The translations under genes were made by a program, and so were the position numbers. 64,000 bases of DNA from CBDFNC01 sp965249895 (GTDB lineage Bacteria; Pseudomonadota; Gammaproteobacteria; Enterobacterales; CBDFNC01). This document shows positions 45,347 through 53,577 of this stretch, one piece after another. The notes below the pieces were generated by a model. The model was not told the origin of the DNA and did not search any database. It saw only the letters and a program-made list of their open reading frames with translations. How positions within the stretch are numbered: position 1 is the first letter of the stretch; the number at the start of each line of letters is the position of its first letter. Location: the NCBI GenBank assembly GCA_965249895.1, contig CBDFNC010000002.1, positions 534,785 through 598,784 on the forward strand, given 5' to 3'.

Positions 45347-45377
45347 CCAATCAAGTGAGGATGACTTACTTGATTGG
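45347..45377 (+). terminator. Terminator of the plus-strand cassette gene
   Basis: CCAATCAAGT pairs perfectly with ACTTGATTGG across 11 bases, 10 bases after the stop, followed by TTGTAT. Confidence 0.7.
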
Positions 45378-45378
45378 T

Positions 45379-45438
45379 TGTATAACAATTAAGCATTTAT
45401 ATATTGTCGCAGCATAATATATAAATGCTCTGTTGGAC
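45379..45438 (+). other. attC-like site in plus orientation
   Basis: GTATAACAATTAA, then a perfect 12-bp stem GCATTTATATAT / ATATATAAATGC (45393-45428), then CTGTTGGACGG. The ends fit R'' (GTATAAC, as at site j) and R' (GTTGGAC, fits GTTRRRY). It lacks the usual bulged bases, so this is less certain. Confidence 0.5.
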
Positions 45439-45709
45439 GGTGCCGCCAGGCACACTGTTTATGGATTTTGTTTTTAGGCTGAATATCTGAATATCTGGAC
45501 ATCCACCTTTTTCTGGCCTCATTTAAGCCAAAAAGTGGCCACAATGCCATTTTTTAAGATGCCTCATCAATAACTTTTACGGCCTCAGGGGAAGTACCGA
45601 AAAATCGTCAATACTAATGTATTTATCTGTGGTTAGGACATAGCTGGGCTAGTGTAATGAATAATAAGCTGGTTGGATTGTTTCGCGGGATTCTTGCGCT
45701 ACCCAGATT

Positions 45710-47300
45710 CTGTCTCTTGTGCATAAGTCATCAACCAAAAAAAATTGAACTTTTTGCGGCTTCGTCGATCAGATCTCCAGAATCTGAACGGTAGGAATAA
45801 GCAAAGATGTTACAGGCACTGCATAATGCAACAACATGGGCTGGCAATTTATTCAGCAAGGCGGAATTGGGAGACAAGCGGCTCACTAAGCGATTAGTGA
45901 AAATTGCCAAAGGACTAGCCCGCCATACAGGCCAATCGCTTGCTGCGTCATGTGAAGGCGATGCCATCGCCGTGGAAGGGGCTTACCGCTTTATGCGTAA
46001 CACAAATGTACAACCAGCCGCAGTTAGAGCTGCAGGCTTTAAGGCAAACGTGAAAGACATTATTGACAGTGATATAGAAGAGATCTTAGCGCTTGAAGAT
46101 ACCACCTCGGCGAGCTTTCGACACCAAGTCGCAGCGCAGCTCGGTAACGACTGGGCAAGGTCACCGATAAAGCGCGGGAATGGTGGATTCATTCGATGCT
46201 CTTACTGACTGCGCAGACCATGCAGTTACTTTGGGGCTGGCGCATCAAGAATGGTGGTGTCAGCCAGATGACCCAAAACTCGCTGGTTAAAAGGAACGTG
46301 GGAAGTGGCAATATGCCTCAGAACGCTGTAGTGAGCTGTTTGCGGAGCAGATGCACAGAGTGATCTCTGTATGTGACAGTGAAGCCGATATTTACGACTA
46401 TCTGGCATATAAGTTAAGTAACGGTGAGCGCTTTGTGATGCGGGCTAAACACTTTAAGAGCGGTTGAGGAAGCTAATGCCGATCTGTGCAGCCATCTTCA
46501 AGCTCAGCCTGAGTTAGGGGGGTATCAGGTTCAGATCCCGCAACTTGCGATGAAACGCAAATACGGTAAAGCGAAAATTCGACCTTCCCGCACAGCCAAA
46601 TTATCACTAAAAAGCGTTTCAGAGATTGTGTTCAAGCAGAAACCAAAAAGAGGTACGGCTGAACGCAGTATTGGCGTAAGAGGTTTAGCAGCGTTCTACG
46701 CCTAGAAGGATAGCGCTTACTCTTGCTCACGACAGAGCCTGTCGATAAGATTGAAGCAGCTCTTAAAGTTATACGCATCTACGCAGCGCGATGGCGAATA
46801 GAAGATTTTGGTAAGGCCTGGATTCGTTCAGGCTGCAAAGTGGCACATGCTAACGGATGCGTTACGCCAGAAAGCTTAGAGCGTATGTTACCAATCCTGG
46901 GTTTTGTTGCTGTGCGGCTGATGCAGTTGAGGGAGAGTTTGACGTTACCGTATCTGTTAAAAATCGAGGGGTTAATGGCTGAAGCGGAGCAAGTTGCCAG
47001 CATGCCCTGTGACAAGGTGATGACGGAAGATGAATGGCGGCTGCTCGCCTTTTTGCAAGCTGAAGAGGTTAAACTGGAAAGTGCACCGACACTGCAATGG
47101 GTCTACCTAGCGCTGGCTAATATGGCAGGGTTCACAGATACGATGCTGTGACAGGCGTAGCGGGCTGGGATACGCTTTGGAAGGGATGGGCCAAGCTACA
47201 GGAGCGCGTGGCGGGTATGCAAGCGGCGCGAGAGATGCAGGAGAAAGGGCTTCTCCAATAAGTAAAATAAACATCACAAAAAGATGTGACCAAGAGACAG
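45710..47300 (+). mobile_element. IS4/Tn5-type insertion sequence with 9-bp target duplication
   Basis: Ends CTGTCTCTTG (left) and CAAGAGACAG (right), like the IS50 ends CTGACTCTTA. Flanks ACCCAGATT and ACCCAGGTT are a 9-bp target duplication with one later change; the uninterrupted element reads ACCCAGATT. 1591 bp. It carries a broken transposase. Confidence 0.88.
45807..47261 (+). pseudogene. IS4-family (Tn5-like) transposase, frameshifted
   Basis: N-terminal part reads WAGNLFSKAELGDKRLTKRL and LAASCEGDAIAVEGAYRFMR (typical of Tn5 transposase), with LEDTTSASFRHQ containing the first catalytic Asp region. Stops and shifts occur at about 46204 and 46470-46720. The C-terminal part (IYAARWRIEDFGKAWIRSG with the YREK-like Tyr/Arg/Glu motif in YAARWRIE, then VAGMQAAREMQEKGLLQ) ends at 47261. 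Inactive. Confidence 0.85.
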
Positions 47301-47505
47301 ACCCAGGTTGGTGACGCCGATCACATGCCGTAATGACCTTTTATCCAGTGATGCCCAACCTTGGTGACTCAGATGTCGGTTATTGCTTCCCAGGTGCCTG
47401 CAGCACTGCCAAATGAACTCACAAAAATCCTGTACTGTCATTACCCAGGATTCATGCGGGATAAGCAGGTTTACCAATAGCTTTGGTGTCTCTTCCGGTA
47501 TGTAA
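47301..47505 (-). pseudogene. Y1 transposase C-terminal remnant (copy 2)
   Basis: Reads YIPEETPKLLVNLLIPHESW then diverges by frameshifts against the intact copy. It is the part of copy 2 to the right of the IS4-type insertion. Confidence 0.75.
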
Positions 47506-47513
47506 CCGAATAT

Positions 47514-48804
47514 CTGAACGTCCACCTTTTTCTGGCCTCATTTAAGCCGTTAGGTGAGCCATCATTCCATTTTTTAAGATGCCTCATCAATAACTTTTAC
47601 GGCCTCAGGGGAAGTACCGAAAAATCGGCAATACTAATGTATTTATCTGTGGTTAGGGCATAGCTGGGCTAGCGTAATGAATAATAAGCTGGTTGGGTTG
47701 TTTCGGTGTTTTCTTACGCTACCCAGATTGGTAAAGCCGATCACATGCCGAATGTCCTTTTATCCAGTGATGCCCAACCTTGTGACTGAGTGCGGTTATT
47801 GCTTCCCAGGTGCCTGCAGCACTGCCAAATGAGCGACTAAAGTGCTGTACTGTCATTACCCAGGATTCATGCGAGACAAGCAGGTTTTCCAATAGCTTTG
47901 GTGTCTGTTCCGGTATGTAACCTGTTTTGTCTTCTCGGATAGCTCGGCCTGTCCAATCTGTGAGGTAAAGGTACTCCTTGAAGTCAAAAGGAATTTCTCT
48001 ATCCGTGTCATTCTTTGAGCGGGTAAAAGGCAACAAAAAATGGCTTCTTTCTGCTCCTTGGTCCGCGCACTGCTTATCACTCGCCGCCTTCCAGTCACCA
48101 ATTCGTTCATGGATTGAGGTAAATTCCTCTTCTTCCACGGAATCACACAAGCCTGCCCTGATTGGGTTTAAATCCACATAAACCATACAGGCCAATAACG
48201 CCGTCTCGTCCATCAGTGCCTGGCTTCTAAATCTGCCTTCCCAAAACCGCCCTTTGCATTTATCTTCCTTGTTTGCTTCCCTGGCAATGTGTTCATTCAG
48301 GCAGCGCATAAACCAACTGATATCCCCTAACCGTTCACGCCAAATATTCACCAGTTTCCTGGCCGCATCAACTTCAGCTTCACTTTTTGTTTGACCGGAT
48401 TGCCAACGAGCAACCAGCACATGAATGGCAAACAACTTGCCCCACCGTTCGATAACAGCCTCATCAGAAAGCTGTTTATTTCCTGCTAAATCAACCCGTA
48501 AGATGACATGGTAATGATTGCTCATAACAGCGTAGGCACAGACGTCTATCGAGAATAAACCAGCAAGAAAGCGGATCCGGTTTACTACCCAGGGTTTTCT
48601 ATGTTCATACGAACGATGAGCGTATTTGTCATATCCGCATAAGAAAGCACGACGCACACAACGAGCAACGCAATGGTAATAAGGAGTGGTTTCAGGATGG
48701 ATTAGGCGTAACCTGGCAACAGTCATAGAAACTCCGACTCACAACAGCCTTAACCTAAGTATGAGTCGGGCTTGAAAGGTGCGCAAGATGGTGGGTGTCC
48801 CAGT
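47514..48804 (-). mobile_element. Y1/HUH-transposase element copy 3, intact
   Basis: Left end CTGAACGTCCACCTTTTTCTGG, right end GGTGGGTGTCCCAG, one intact transposase gene. About 1.29 kb. No target duplication is evident. It was inserted next to, and probably truncated, the second RIT copy. Confidence 0.78.
47719..48726 (-). CDS. Y1/HUH tyrosine transposase (REP-associated type), intact
   Basis: A 335-residue single-strand transposase of the REP-associated tyrosine transposase (IS200/IS605-like) group. The HUH motif is MSNHYHVIL (residues 69-77), and the catalytic Tyr region should be near SWFMRCLNEHIAREANK, followed by KGRFWEGRF and ACMVYVDLNPIRAG, all typical of the group. Complete frame; copies 1, 2 and 4 in this window are broken. 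It is the only potentially active source. Confidence 0.9.
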   Translation of the reverse strand: MTVARLRLIHPETTPYYHCVARCVRRAFLCGYDKYAHRSYEHRKPWVVNRIRFLAGLFSIDVCAYAVMSNHYHVILRVDLAGNKQLSDEAVIERWGKLFAIHVLVARWQSGQTKSEAEVDAARKLVNIWRERLGDISWFMRCLNEHIAREANKEDKCKGRFWEGRFRSQALMDETALLACMVYVDLNPIRAGLCDSVEEEEFTSIHERIGDWKAASDKQCADQGAERSHFLLPFTRSKNDTDREIPFDFKEYLYLTDWTGRAIREDKTGYIPEQTPKLLENLLVSHESWVMTVQHFSRSFGSAAGTWEAITALSHKVGHHWIKGHSACDRLYQSG

Positions 48805-49842
48805 TACTTGTGGTTACTGAATTACTCATTGGCTATTTTTATTAAACGCTTTTTAAGTCACTACCTGCCGGTCCAAAAAGGCCTTTCCGTAAATACCATT
48901 ACAACCTACCGTGATGCGATCAAGCTGCTGCTCTGCTATGCGAGCGACAAGATCCCAAAGCAGATCGATGAACTGATGGTGGAAGATATTACCGAAACCC
49001 TCGTGTTAGATTTTCTCGAACACCTGGAGCAGGTACGAAATTGCTGTCCAAATACCCGCAACATTCGCCTGGCGGCTATCCGCTGCCTGTTCCTTTTTAT
49101 TGCTCGGCAGGAGCCCATTTTAATCGTTCAAAGCCAGCAAATTCGAGCGATTCCTAAGAAGCGCACTAAGCACAAACAAGTAGGCTACCTTGAAGAAAAA
49201 GAAGTGCAGGCCGTGCTGGAGGCGCTTGATATCAACTCCCGTACTGGAATTCGCAATAAAGCTCTGCTCCTGCTCTTGTACAACACCGGTGCACGAGTCA
49301 GCGAAATCGTTGAATTGAAACTTGACGACCTGCACTTAGAGGAGGCCCCACAGGTTAGACTCTTTGGCAAAGGAAGAAAGGAACGTAGCTGCCCGCTTTG
49401 GCCAGAAACTATTGATGCGATCAAGGCCTATTTAAAACAAAGAGATCCAGTAGTGTCCGGTATCAAGAACGTGTTCCTTAATGCTACTGGTACCGCCATT
49501 ACCCGCTTCGGGATTCGTTACATTACGCGTCAATTGGGTTCGAAAACACCACTCTTAGCCTCCTCCGGGAAACAACTCAACCCGCACACGGTCCGCCATA
49601 CCACTGCGATGCATCTTCTTAGGGCAGGAAACGATGTCAATATGGTGAGTTATTGGTTGGGGCACGCTGATATCAACACCACCCACATTTATTTGGAAAT
49701 AGACATGGAAATGAAACGAAAGATGATTGAAAAAGCGGGGGCTCCAACGGTCAGCGACAAAACGCCATGGCAAGAGCCTAAAATACTTCAATGGCTAGAA
49801 AGACTCTCCAAGAGGCCAGAATTATGTGCCGATTTTCATTGA
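48772..49842 (+). CDS. ritC: Second copy of RitC, 5' end altered
   Basis: From residue 15 the protein is the same as 39973-40998 with one change (NSRS to NSRT). The original start codon is gone: the upstream bases are the end of transposase element copy 3, and the open frame now enters through it. Possible TTG start at 48772 or none. Catalytic residues are all kept. ritA and ritB are absent. Confidence 0.75.
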   Translation: MKGAQDGGCPSYLWLLNYSLAIFIKRFLSHYLPVQKGLSVNTITTYRDAIKLLLCYASDKIPKQIDELMVEDITETLVLDFLEHLEQVRNCCPNTRNIRLAAIRCLFLFIARQEPILIVQSQQIRAIPKKRTKHKQVGYLEEKEVQAVLEALDINSRTGIRNKALLLLLYNTGARVSEIVELKLDDLHLEEAPQVRLFGKGRKERSCPLWPETIDAIKAYLKQRDPVVSGIKNVFLNATGTAITRFGIRYITRQLGSKTPLLASSGKQLNPHTVRHTTAMHLLRAGNDVNMVSYWLGHADINTTHIYLEIDMEMKRKMIEKAGAPTVSDKTPWQEPKILQWLERLSKRPELCADFH

Positions 49843-49887
49843 GCTAACAGAAGGAAAGGGTAAAGCAGAGGACATTAGAATGTGTAA

Positions 49888-49942
49888 CTCAACATAATAG
49901 ATAACTGAACATATCACTACTTATGTGGTGCACTACATAAGT
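49888..49942 (+). repeat. RIT terminal repeat and reversed palindromic core (second copy)
   Basis: 49888-49914 is the 27-bp RIT terminal repeat, then CACT, then the palindrome at 49919-49942 with centre GGTGCACT, the reverse complement of the centre in copy 1. Confidence 0.8.
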
Positions 49943-50171
49943 AATGGTTGCTCATCACTGCGTAGGCACAAACGTCTATCGAGAATAAACCGGCAAGAAA
50001 GCGGATCCGGTTTACTACCCAGGGTTTTCTATGTTCATACGAACGATGAGCGTATTTGTCATATCCGCATAAGAAAGCACGACGCACACAACGAGCAACG
50101 CAATGGTAATAAGGAGTGGTTTCAGGATGGATAGGCGTAACCTGGCAACAGTCATAGAAACTCCGACTCAC
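49943..50171 (-). pseudogene. Y1 transposase N-terminal fragment (copy 4)
   Basis: Carries the first 74 codons up to AVMSNHY, broken at the same position as copy 1 by the RIT remnant. One base is missing near the start (GGATGGATAGGCG against GGATGGATTAGGCG), so the frame is also shifted there. The element's right end follows to 50232. Confidence 0.85.
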
Positions 50172-50178
50172 AACAGCC

Positions 50179-50385
50179 TTAACCTAAGTATGAGTAGGGC
50201 TTGAAAGGTGCGCAAGATGGTGGGTGTCCCAGTTTGTTTTCAATATCTGAGTTACAACGTAAAGAATGATTATCAATATTCCCTACGACTTCAAACAATG
50301 ATGATGAAAACTTAGGTATTTTTTTGCTATTGAAATCAAAAGGAAGGTGTCCAATCGATACTAGCTTAATTTTGACTTTACTCAC
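50179..50385 (-). CDS. Small cassette protein, 3' end replaced by element
   Basis: GTG 50385 with AAGGAG 5 nt upstream opens MSKVKIKLVSIGHLPFDFNS and continues about 50 residues before running into the mobile element end (LGHPPSCAPF...). No family recognised. attC site k lies just upstream of its start. Confidence 0.5.
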   Translation of the reverse strand: MSKVKIKLVSIGHLPFDFNSKKIPKFSSSLFEVVGNIDNHSLRCNSDIENKLGHPPSCAPFKPYSYLG

Positions 50386-50403
50386 ACGACTCCTTAAGAG
50401 ATA

Positions 50404-50500
50404 TAACGCCGCATTAAGCGGACTAAAATAGTGGGTTATAATGTGTAGCGAAGCGAAACGTAACCCACTGTTTTAGTTCCGTTTAAATGCCTTGTTAGTT
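50404..50500 (-). other. attC-like site k
   Basis: Plus strand TAACGCCGCATTAAGCGG ... GCCTTGTTAGTT. Arms AGTGGGTTA / TAACCCACT around TAATGTGTAGCGAAGCGAAA, the middle shared with site f. The 5'-nucleotidase gene runs about 25 bases into it. Confidence 0.85.
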
Positions 50501-51495
50501 TTTTTTGCTACCGGCTTATCAGGCTTTGAGCTATTTTCTTTTTTTAGCTGATTTAGCGGCGAATCTGTTTTGTATAAAACTTTTCCACAAGGAACAAATT
50601 TTGAAGAGTGTTCTAAATGCACATCTTGATCATCAAAAAATATGTGCGCTCTAAACGCCTTTAATATATTACTTTTTTCTACACCACCAAGGAAAAAAGC
50701 CTCATCGACGTATACACCCCAGCTTCGTAATGTTTTGATTACTCGCATTTCTGACGGGCTATTTCGCGCAGTAACGATAGCAATCCGAACAGGCGATAGC
50801 TCAACACTCATTGGAAGGCGCTCTTGTAGTTTCGCTAATTTAATAAGAAAATGAGCAAATGGTCCCTCGTTCATTGGAATATCTTGTGACTTATCTTCGT
50901 TTTCATGGAATGCGACCATCCCATCTTTTTTATAAACAAGCTCGCTTTTTTCATCAAATATTACAGCATCACCATCAAATGCGATCCTAACTTGCCCATC
51001 AGGTATATTACATTCGTAAGTTGGTGGAATAGACAATACAGCTGAAGCACAAGAACCAGTATCTATAACTTTTTGTGCATCACTTTGATTTGTTGTTAAA
51101 AATAGATCCACTTCAAAAGCATTTAAATAGTCAGCTCCCGATTCCCCTGCTGTAAATGCAGACCGAGTTATGTTTAATTCATGTTTCCTAATTGAATTTA
51201 AAACTCTAATGCCAGTTTCAGGGCTATTTCTAGACATAACAACCACTTCAACTAATGGTTTCCTTACATCTTTTTCATACGAATTAAGACTTAGTAATGC
51301 CTTAATTAGAGGAAATCCAATCCCTTCCTTTAATGGAAGCTCTTCATTTTCCAGCATATGTTGCTTATATATTTCGATGCCTTTTTGAGGGTCTTTAGCT
51401 ACCTCTTCTTTAAAGAGCTTATCTTCCTTAGACAAGTCGAATAAAGCAGTAGCAGAAATGCCTATAACGAGCGTATTTTCAAATGTGGTAGCCAA
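50473..51495 (-). CDS. 5'-nucleotidase, cN-I-like family (integron cassette)
   Basis: A 340-residue protein of the 5'-nucleotidase family related to cytosolic cN-I, which dephosphorylates nucleoside monophosphates. Seen are LVIGISATALFDLSKEDKLF at the N-terminus (Asp motif I), VVMSRNSPETGIRVLNSI, RIAFDGDAVIFDEKSE with the DGD motif, IVTARNSPSEMRVIKTLR and ILKAFRAHIFFDDQDVHL with the metal-binding acidic pair. Full family length. Unusual as an integron cassette; it may act in nucleotide turnover or as phage-related defence, the latter only a guess. Confidence 0.85.
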   Translation of the reverse strand: MATTFENTLVIGISATALFDLSKEDKLFKEEVAKDPQKGIEIYKQHMLENEELPLKEGIGFPLIKALLSLNSYEKDVRKPLVEVVVMSRNSPETGIRVLNSIRKHELNITRSAFTAGESGADYLNAFEVDLFLTTNQSDAQKVIDTGSCASAVLSIPPTYECNIPDGQVRIAFDGDAVIFDEKSELVYKKDGMVAFHENEDKSQDIPMNEGPFAHFLIKLAKLQERLPMSVELSPVRIAIVTARNSPSEMRVIKTLRSWGVYVDEAFFLGGVEKSNILKAFRAHIFFDDQDVHLEHSSKFVPCGKVLYKTDSPLNQLKKENSSKPDKPVAKKTNKAFKRN

Positions 51496-51513
51496 TGTAC
51501 TCTCCTAAAAAAC

Positions 51514-51610
51514 TAACGCCTGCAATAAGGTGTGCCCCACTGAACCAGCAAAGCGCACTGAACTTCATACCAAAACCGCCAACTGTAATTTGTCCGTCTT
51601 GAAAACCCTT
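51514..51610 (-). other. attC-like site h, interrupted by the intact group IIC-type intron
   Basis: Plus strand TAACGCCTGCAATAAGGTGTGCC. TGCAATAAGG pairs with CCCTT at 51606-51610 plus ATTGCA just after the intron (53570-53575), so the intron splits the right arm of the site. Confidence 0.75.
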
Positions 51611-53566
51611 GTGTACGCCCGGCATGGGCATGAACTAATGAGGTGAAAGTCCTCTGTAGGAAGATCACCGTTTAAATAACATACTGTTATTAAACGATAA
51701 CTACTAGCGAACGGCAAGGGCTAAATCGTGAGAAATAGTCTGGAGGAAGCCGCTAGCAAATCTGTGAGCTGATGAACAAAAACATCATATGAGGCGTAGG
51801 CTAGAGGTGAGTTGGCACAAGACGACGAATCCATGTGATCTAATGGCCACCGTAAATGATGCAGTTGTGCAGAGAAAGTCCATGCACCTTATCCGGGGAG
51901 ATCTGATAAACACGCATCCGCGCTCACGCTTGGAGGTTACCAGCAGGGACTGGTCGAACAACCCTCGGCGCTTTGGCTACTGCCGCCTACAGCGAGCGAA
52001 AAAGCAGAAACCAAATGTGAGCCGGGAAGCGCTTGGGCAAGTAATTGCTGAAGTGATTTATCAGAAGTCAGCAGACGGCATAGTAGCCCAACGCCTGTCG
52101 TAATGGACAGGACATGGTGAAGGCCTGAACATCTTAATCCAAAGGAGACACCATAATTGAACTTGAAAGCACAAGAATCACCATGTTGTGATAGTGACTG
52201 CCAGCGTCCAGCTGTGAATAATACCTTGAATGAATACCCTTTAATGACCTCAACGCTCAGCGACCAAAACATGGCAACGGCATGGAAACATGTTAAAGCC
52301 AATAAAGGCGCACCGGGCATTGATAATATGAGCATCGATGAATTTGACAACTTCGCCATGAAACACTGGCAAGGTATTAAATCAAAGCTGCTCGAGGGCA
52401 CCTACCAACCCCTTCCGGTTAAACGGGTTTGTATACCCAAATCGGATGGTGGTGAGCGAATGCTTGGGATCCCCGCTGTCATCGACAGAGTGATCCAGCA
52501 AGCCATAGCTCAGGTTATTGCCCCTTATTTTGAACCTGAGTTCTCACCACATAGCTACGGATATCGGCCCGGGAAAAGAGCTAGCCAGGCAATTCATCAT
52601 GTTCAATCTTGTGTAAAGCAAGGTTTTAAAACAGCTGTTGATATTGACCTATCAAAGTTCTTTGATGAAGTGGATCATGACATGCTCATGAATCGTATCG
52701 GTCGTAAAATCAAAGACAAAGCGCTGATGCGTCTGCTTGGTAAGTATCTACGAGCAGGTATTGCAGAGGTTGAAACGGGTCTTTGGTTTGCTTCGGATAA
52801 AGGCGTGCCACAAGGGGGGCCTTTATCTCCTTTACTCTCTAATATTTTATTAGACGAGTTGGACAAAAAGCTAACCTATAAGCAACTTAAGTTTGCTCGC
52901 TATGCCGATGACATCATCATCTTGGTGAAAAGCAAAGACAAAGGTAAACAGGTCAAAAAGGAAATATCCACATATATAACCCAGCGCTTGAAGTTGGTAG
53001 TTAATGAGTCCAAAAGTCGAGTCGGCCCCGTGTCTGGCTCAAAGTTTCTTGGCTTTACCTTTCGATACGGGAAAGTGCAGATCCATAAAAATGCTTTGAA
53101 ATTATTTAAAGCAAAAGTAAGGGAGCTCACCAACCGAAATTGGGGAATCGCTATGACACGACAAATTCATAAGCTCACGCAATTTCTACGCGGCTGGGGA
53201 TATTACTTCTTGATTGCTAACGCCTACCAACTAACGGTAGATCTAGACCATTGGATCCGGCGAAGGCTGCGCATGTGTTACTGGCGACAGTGGCGAAAAC
53301 CTCGCACCAAAGTTAGAAGTCTAATCAAACTGGGTGTGAGTGAACGGCTGGCTATTTCCTGTGGAATAAGCAGCAAAGGACCGTGCCGTAGCTCTAAAAC
53401 AAAAGGAATTAACATTGCAATTAGCAATGAGTTCCTCGCTACGCAAGGTCTGGTGTCACTGAAGGACATTTGGATCAGTATTCATTACGAGAGATGAACC
53501 GCCCATTGCGGACCCGCACGATGGGTGGTGTGGGGGCTGGAGGCTAGATACCTCCGGCTACCCGAT
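51611..53566 (+). mobile_element. Complete group IIC-type intron within an attC
   Basis: Starts GTGTACGCCCGGCATGGGC and ends with GGGGGCTGGAGG ... CCTCCGGCTACCCGAT; the 3' end could be up to 3 bases further. Carries one protein gene. Orientation is opposite to the cassette genes, as is usual for group IIC-attC introns. Domain V-like stem CGCCCATTGCGG ... CACGATGGGTGG after the protein stop. Confidence 0.9.
52157..53497 (+). CDS. ltrA: Group IIC-type intron reverse transcriptase/maturase
   Basis: Up to 446 residues from TTG 52157 (GGAG 10 nt upstream); ATG 29 codons later (MTSTLSDQNMATAWKHV) is the alternative. RT blocks: NKGAPGIDNMS, CIPKSDGGERMLGIPAV, SYGYRPGKRASQAI, AVDIDLSKFFDEVDHD, VPQGGPLSPLLSNILLDEL (residues about 217-235), and FARYADDIIIL. 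Domain X: GFTFRYGKVQIHKN, LTNRNWGIAMTRQ, DHWIRRRLRMCYWRQWRKPR. No endonuclease domain. Intact. Confidence 0.93.
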   Translation: MNLKAQESPCCDSDCQRPAVNNTLNEYPLMTSTLSDQNMATAWKHVKANKGAPGIDNMSIDEFDNFAMKHWQGIKSKLLEGTYQPLPVKRVCIPKSDGGERMLGIPAVIDRVIQQAIAQVIAPYFEPEFSPHSYGYRPGKRASQAIHHVQSCVKQGFKTAVDIDLSKFFDEVDHDMLMNRIGRKIKDKALMRLLGKYLRAGIAEVETGLWFASDKGVPQGGPLSPLLSNILLDELDKKLTYKQLKFARYADDIIILVKSKDKGKQVKKEISTYITQRLKLVVNESKSRVGPVSGSKFLGFTFRYGKVQIHKNALKLFKAKVRELTNRNWGIAMTRQIHKLTQFLRGWGYYFLIANAYQLTVDLDHWIRRRLRMCYWRQWRKPRTKVRSLIKLGVSERLAISCGISSKGPCRSSKTKGINIAISNEFLATQGLVSLKDIWISIHYER

Positions 53567-53577
53567 TACATTGCACT

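Larger units (their letters stand above)
45495..47505 (-). mobile_element. Y1/HUH-transposase element copy 2, truncated, interrupted by IS4-type element
   Basis: Left end CTGGACATCCACCTTTTTCTGG up to the transposase stop region, then a 1.6-kb insertion, then the transposase C-terminal codons (to about 47505). The rest is missing; copy 3 begins immediately. Confidence 0.75.
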
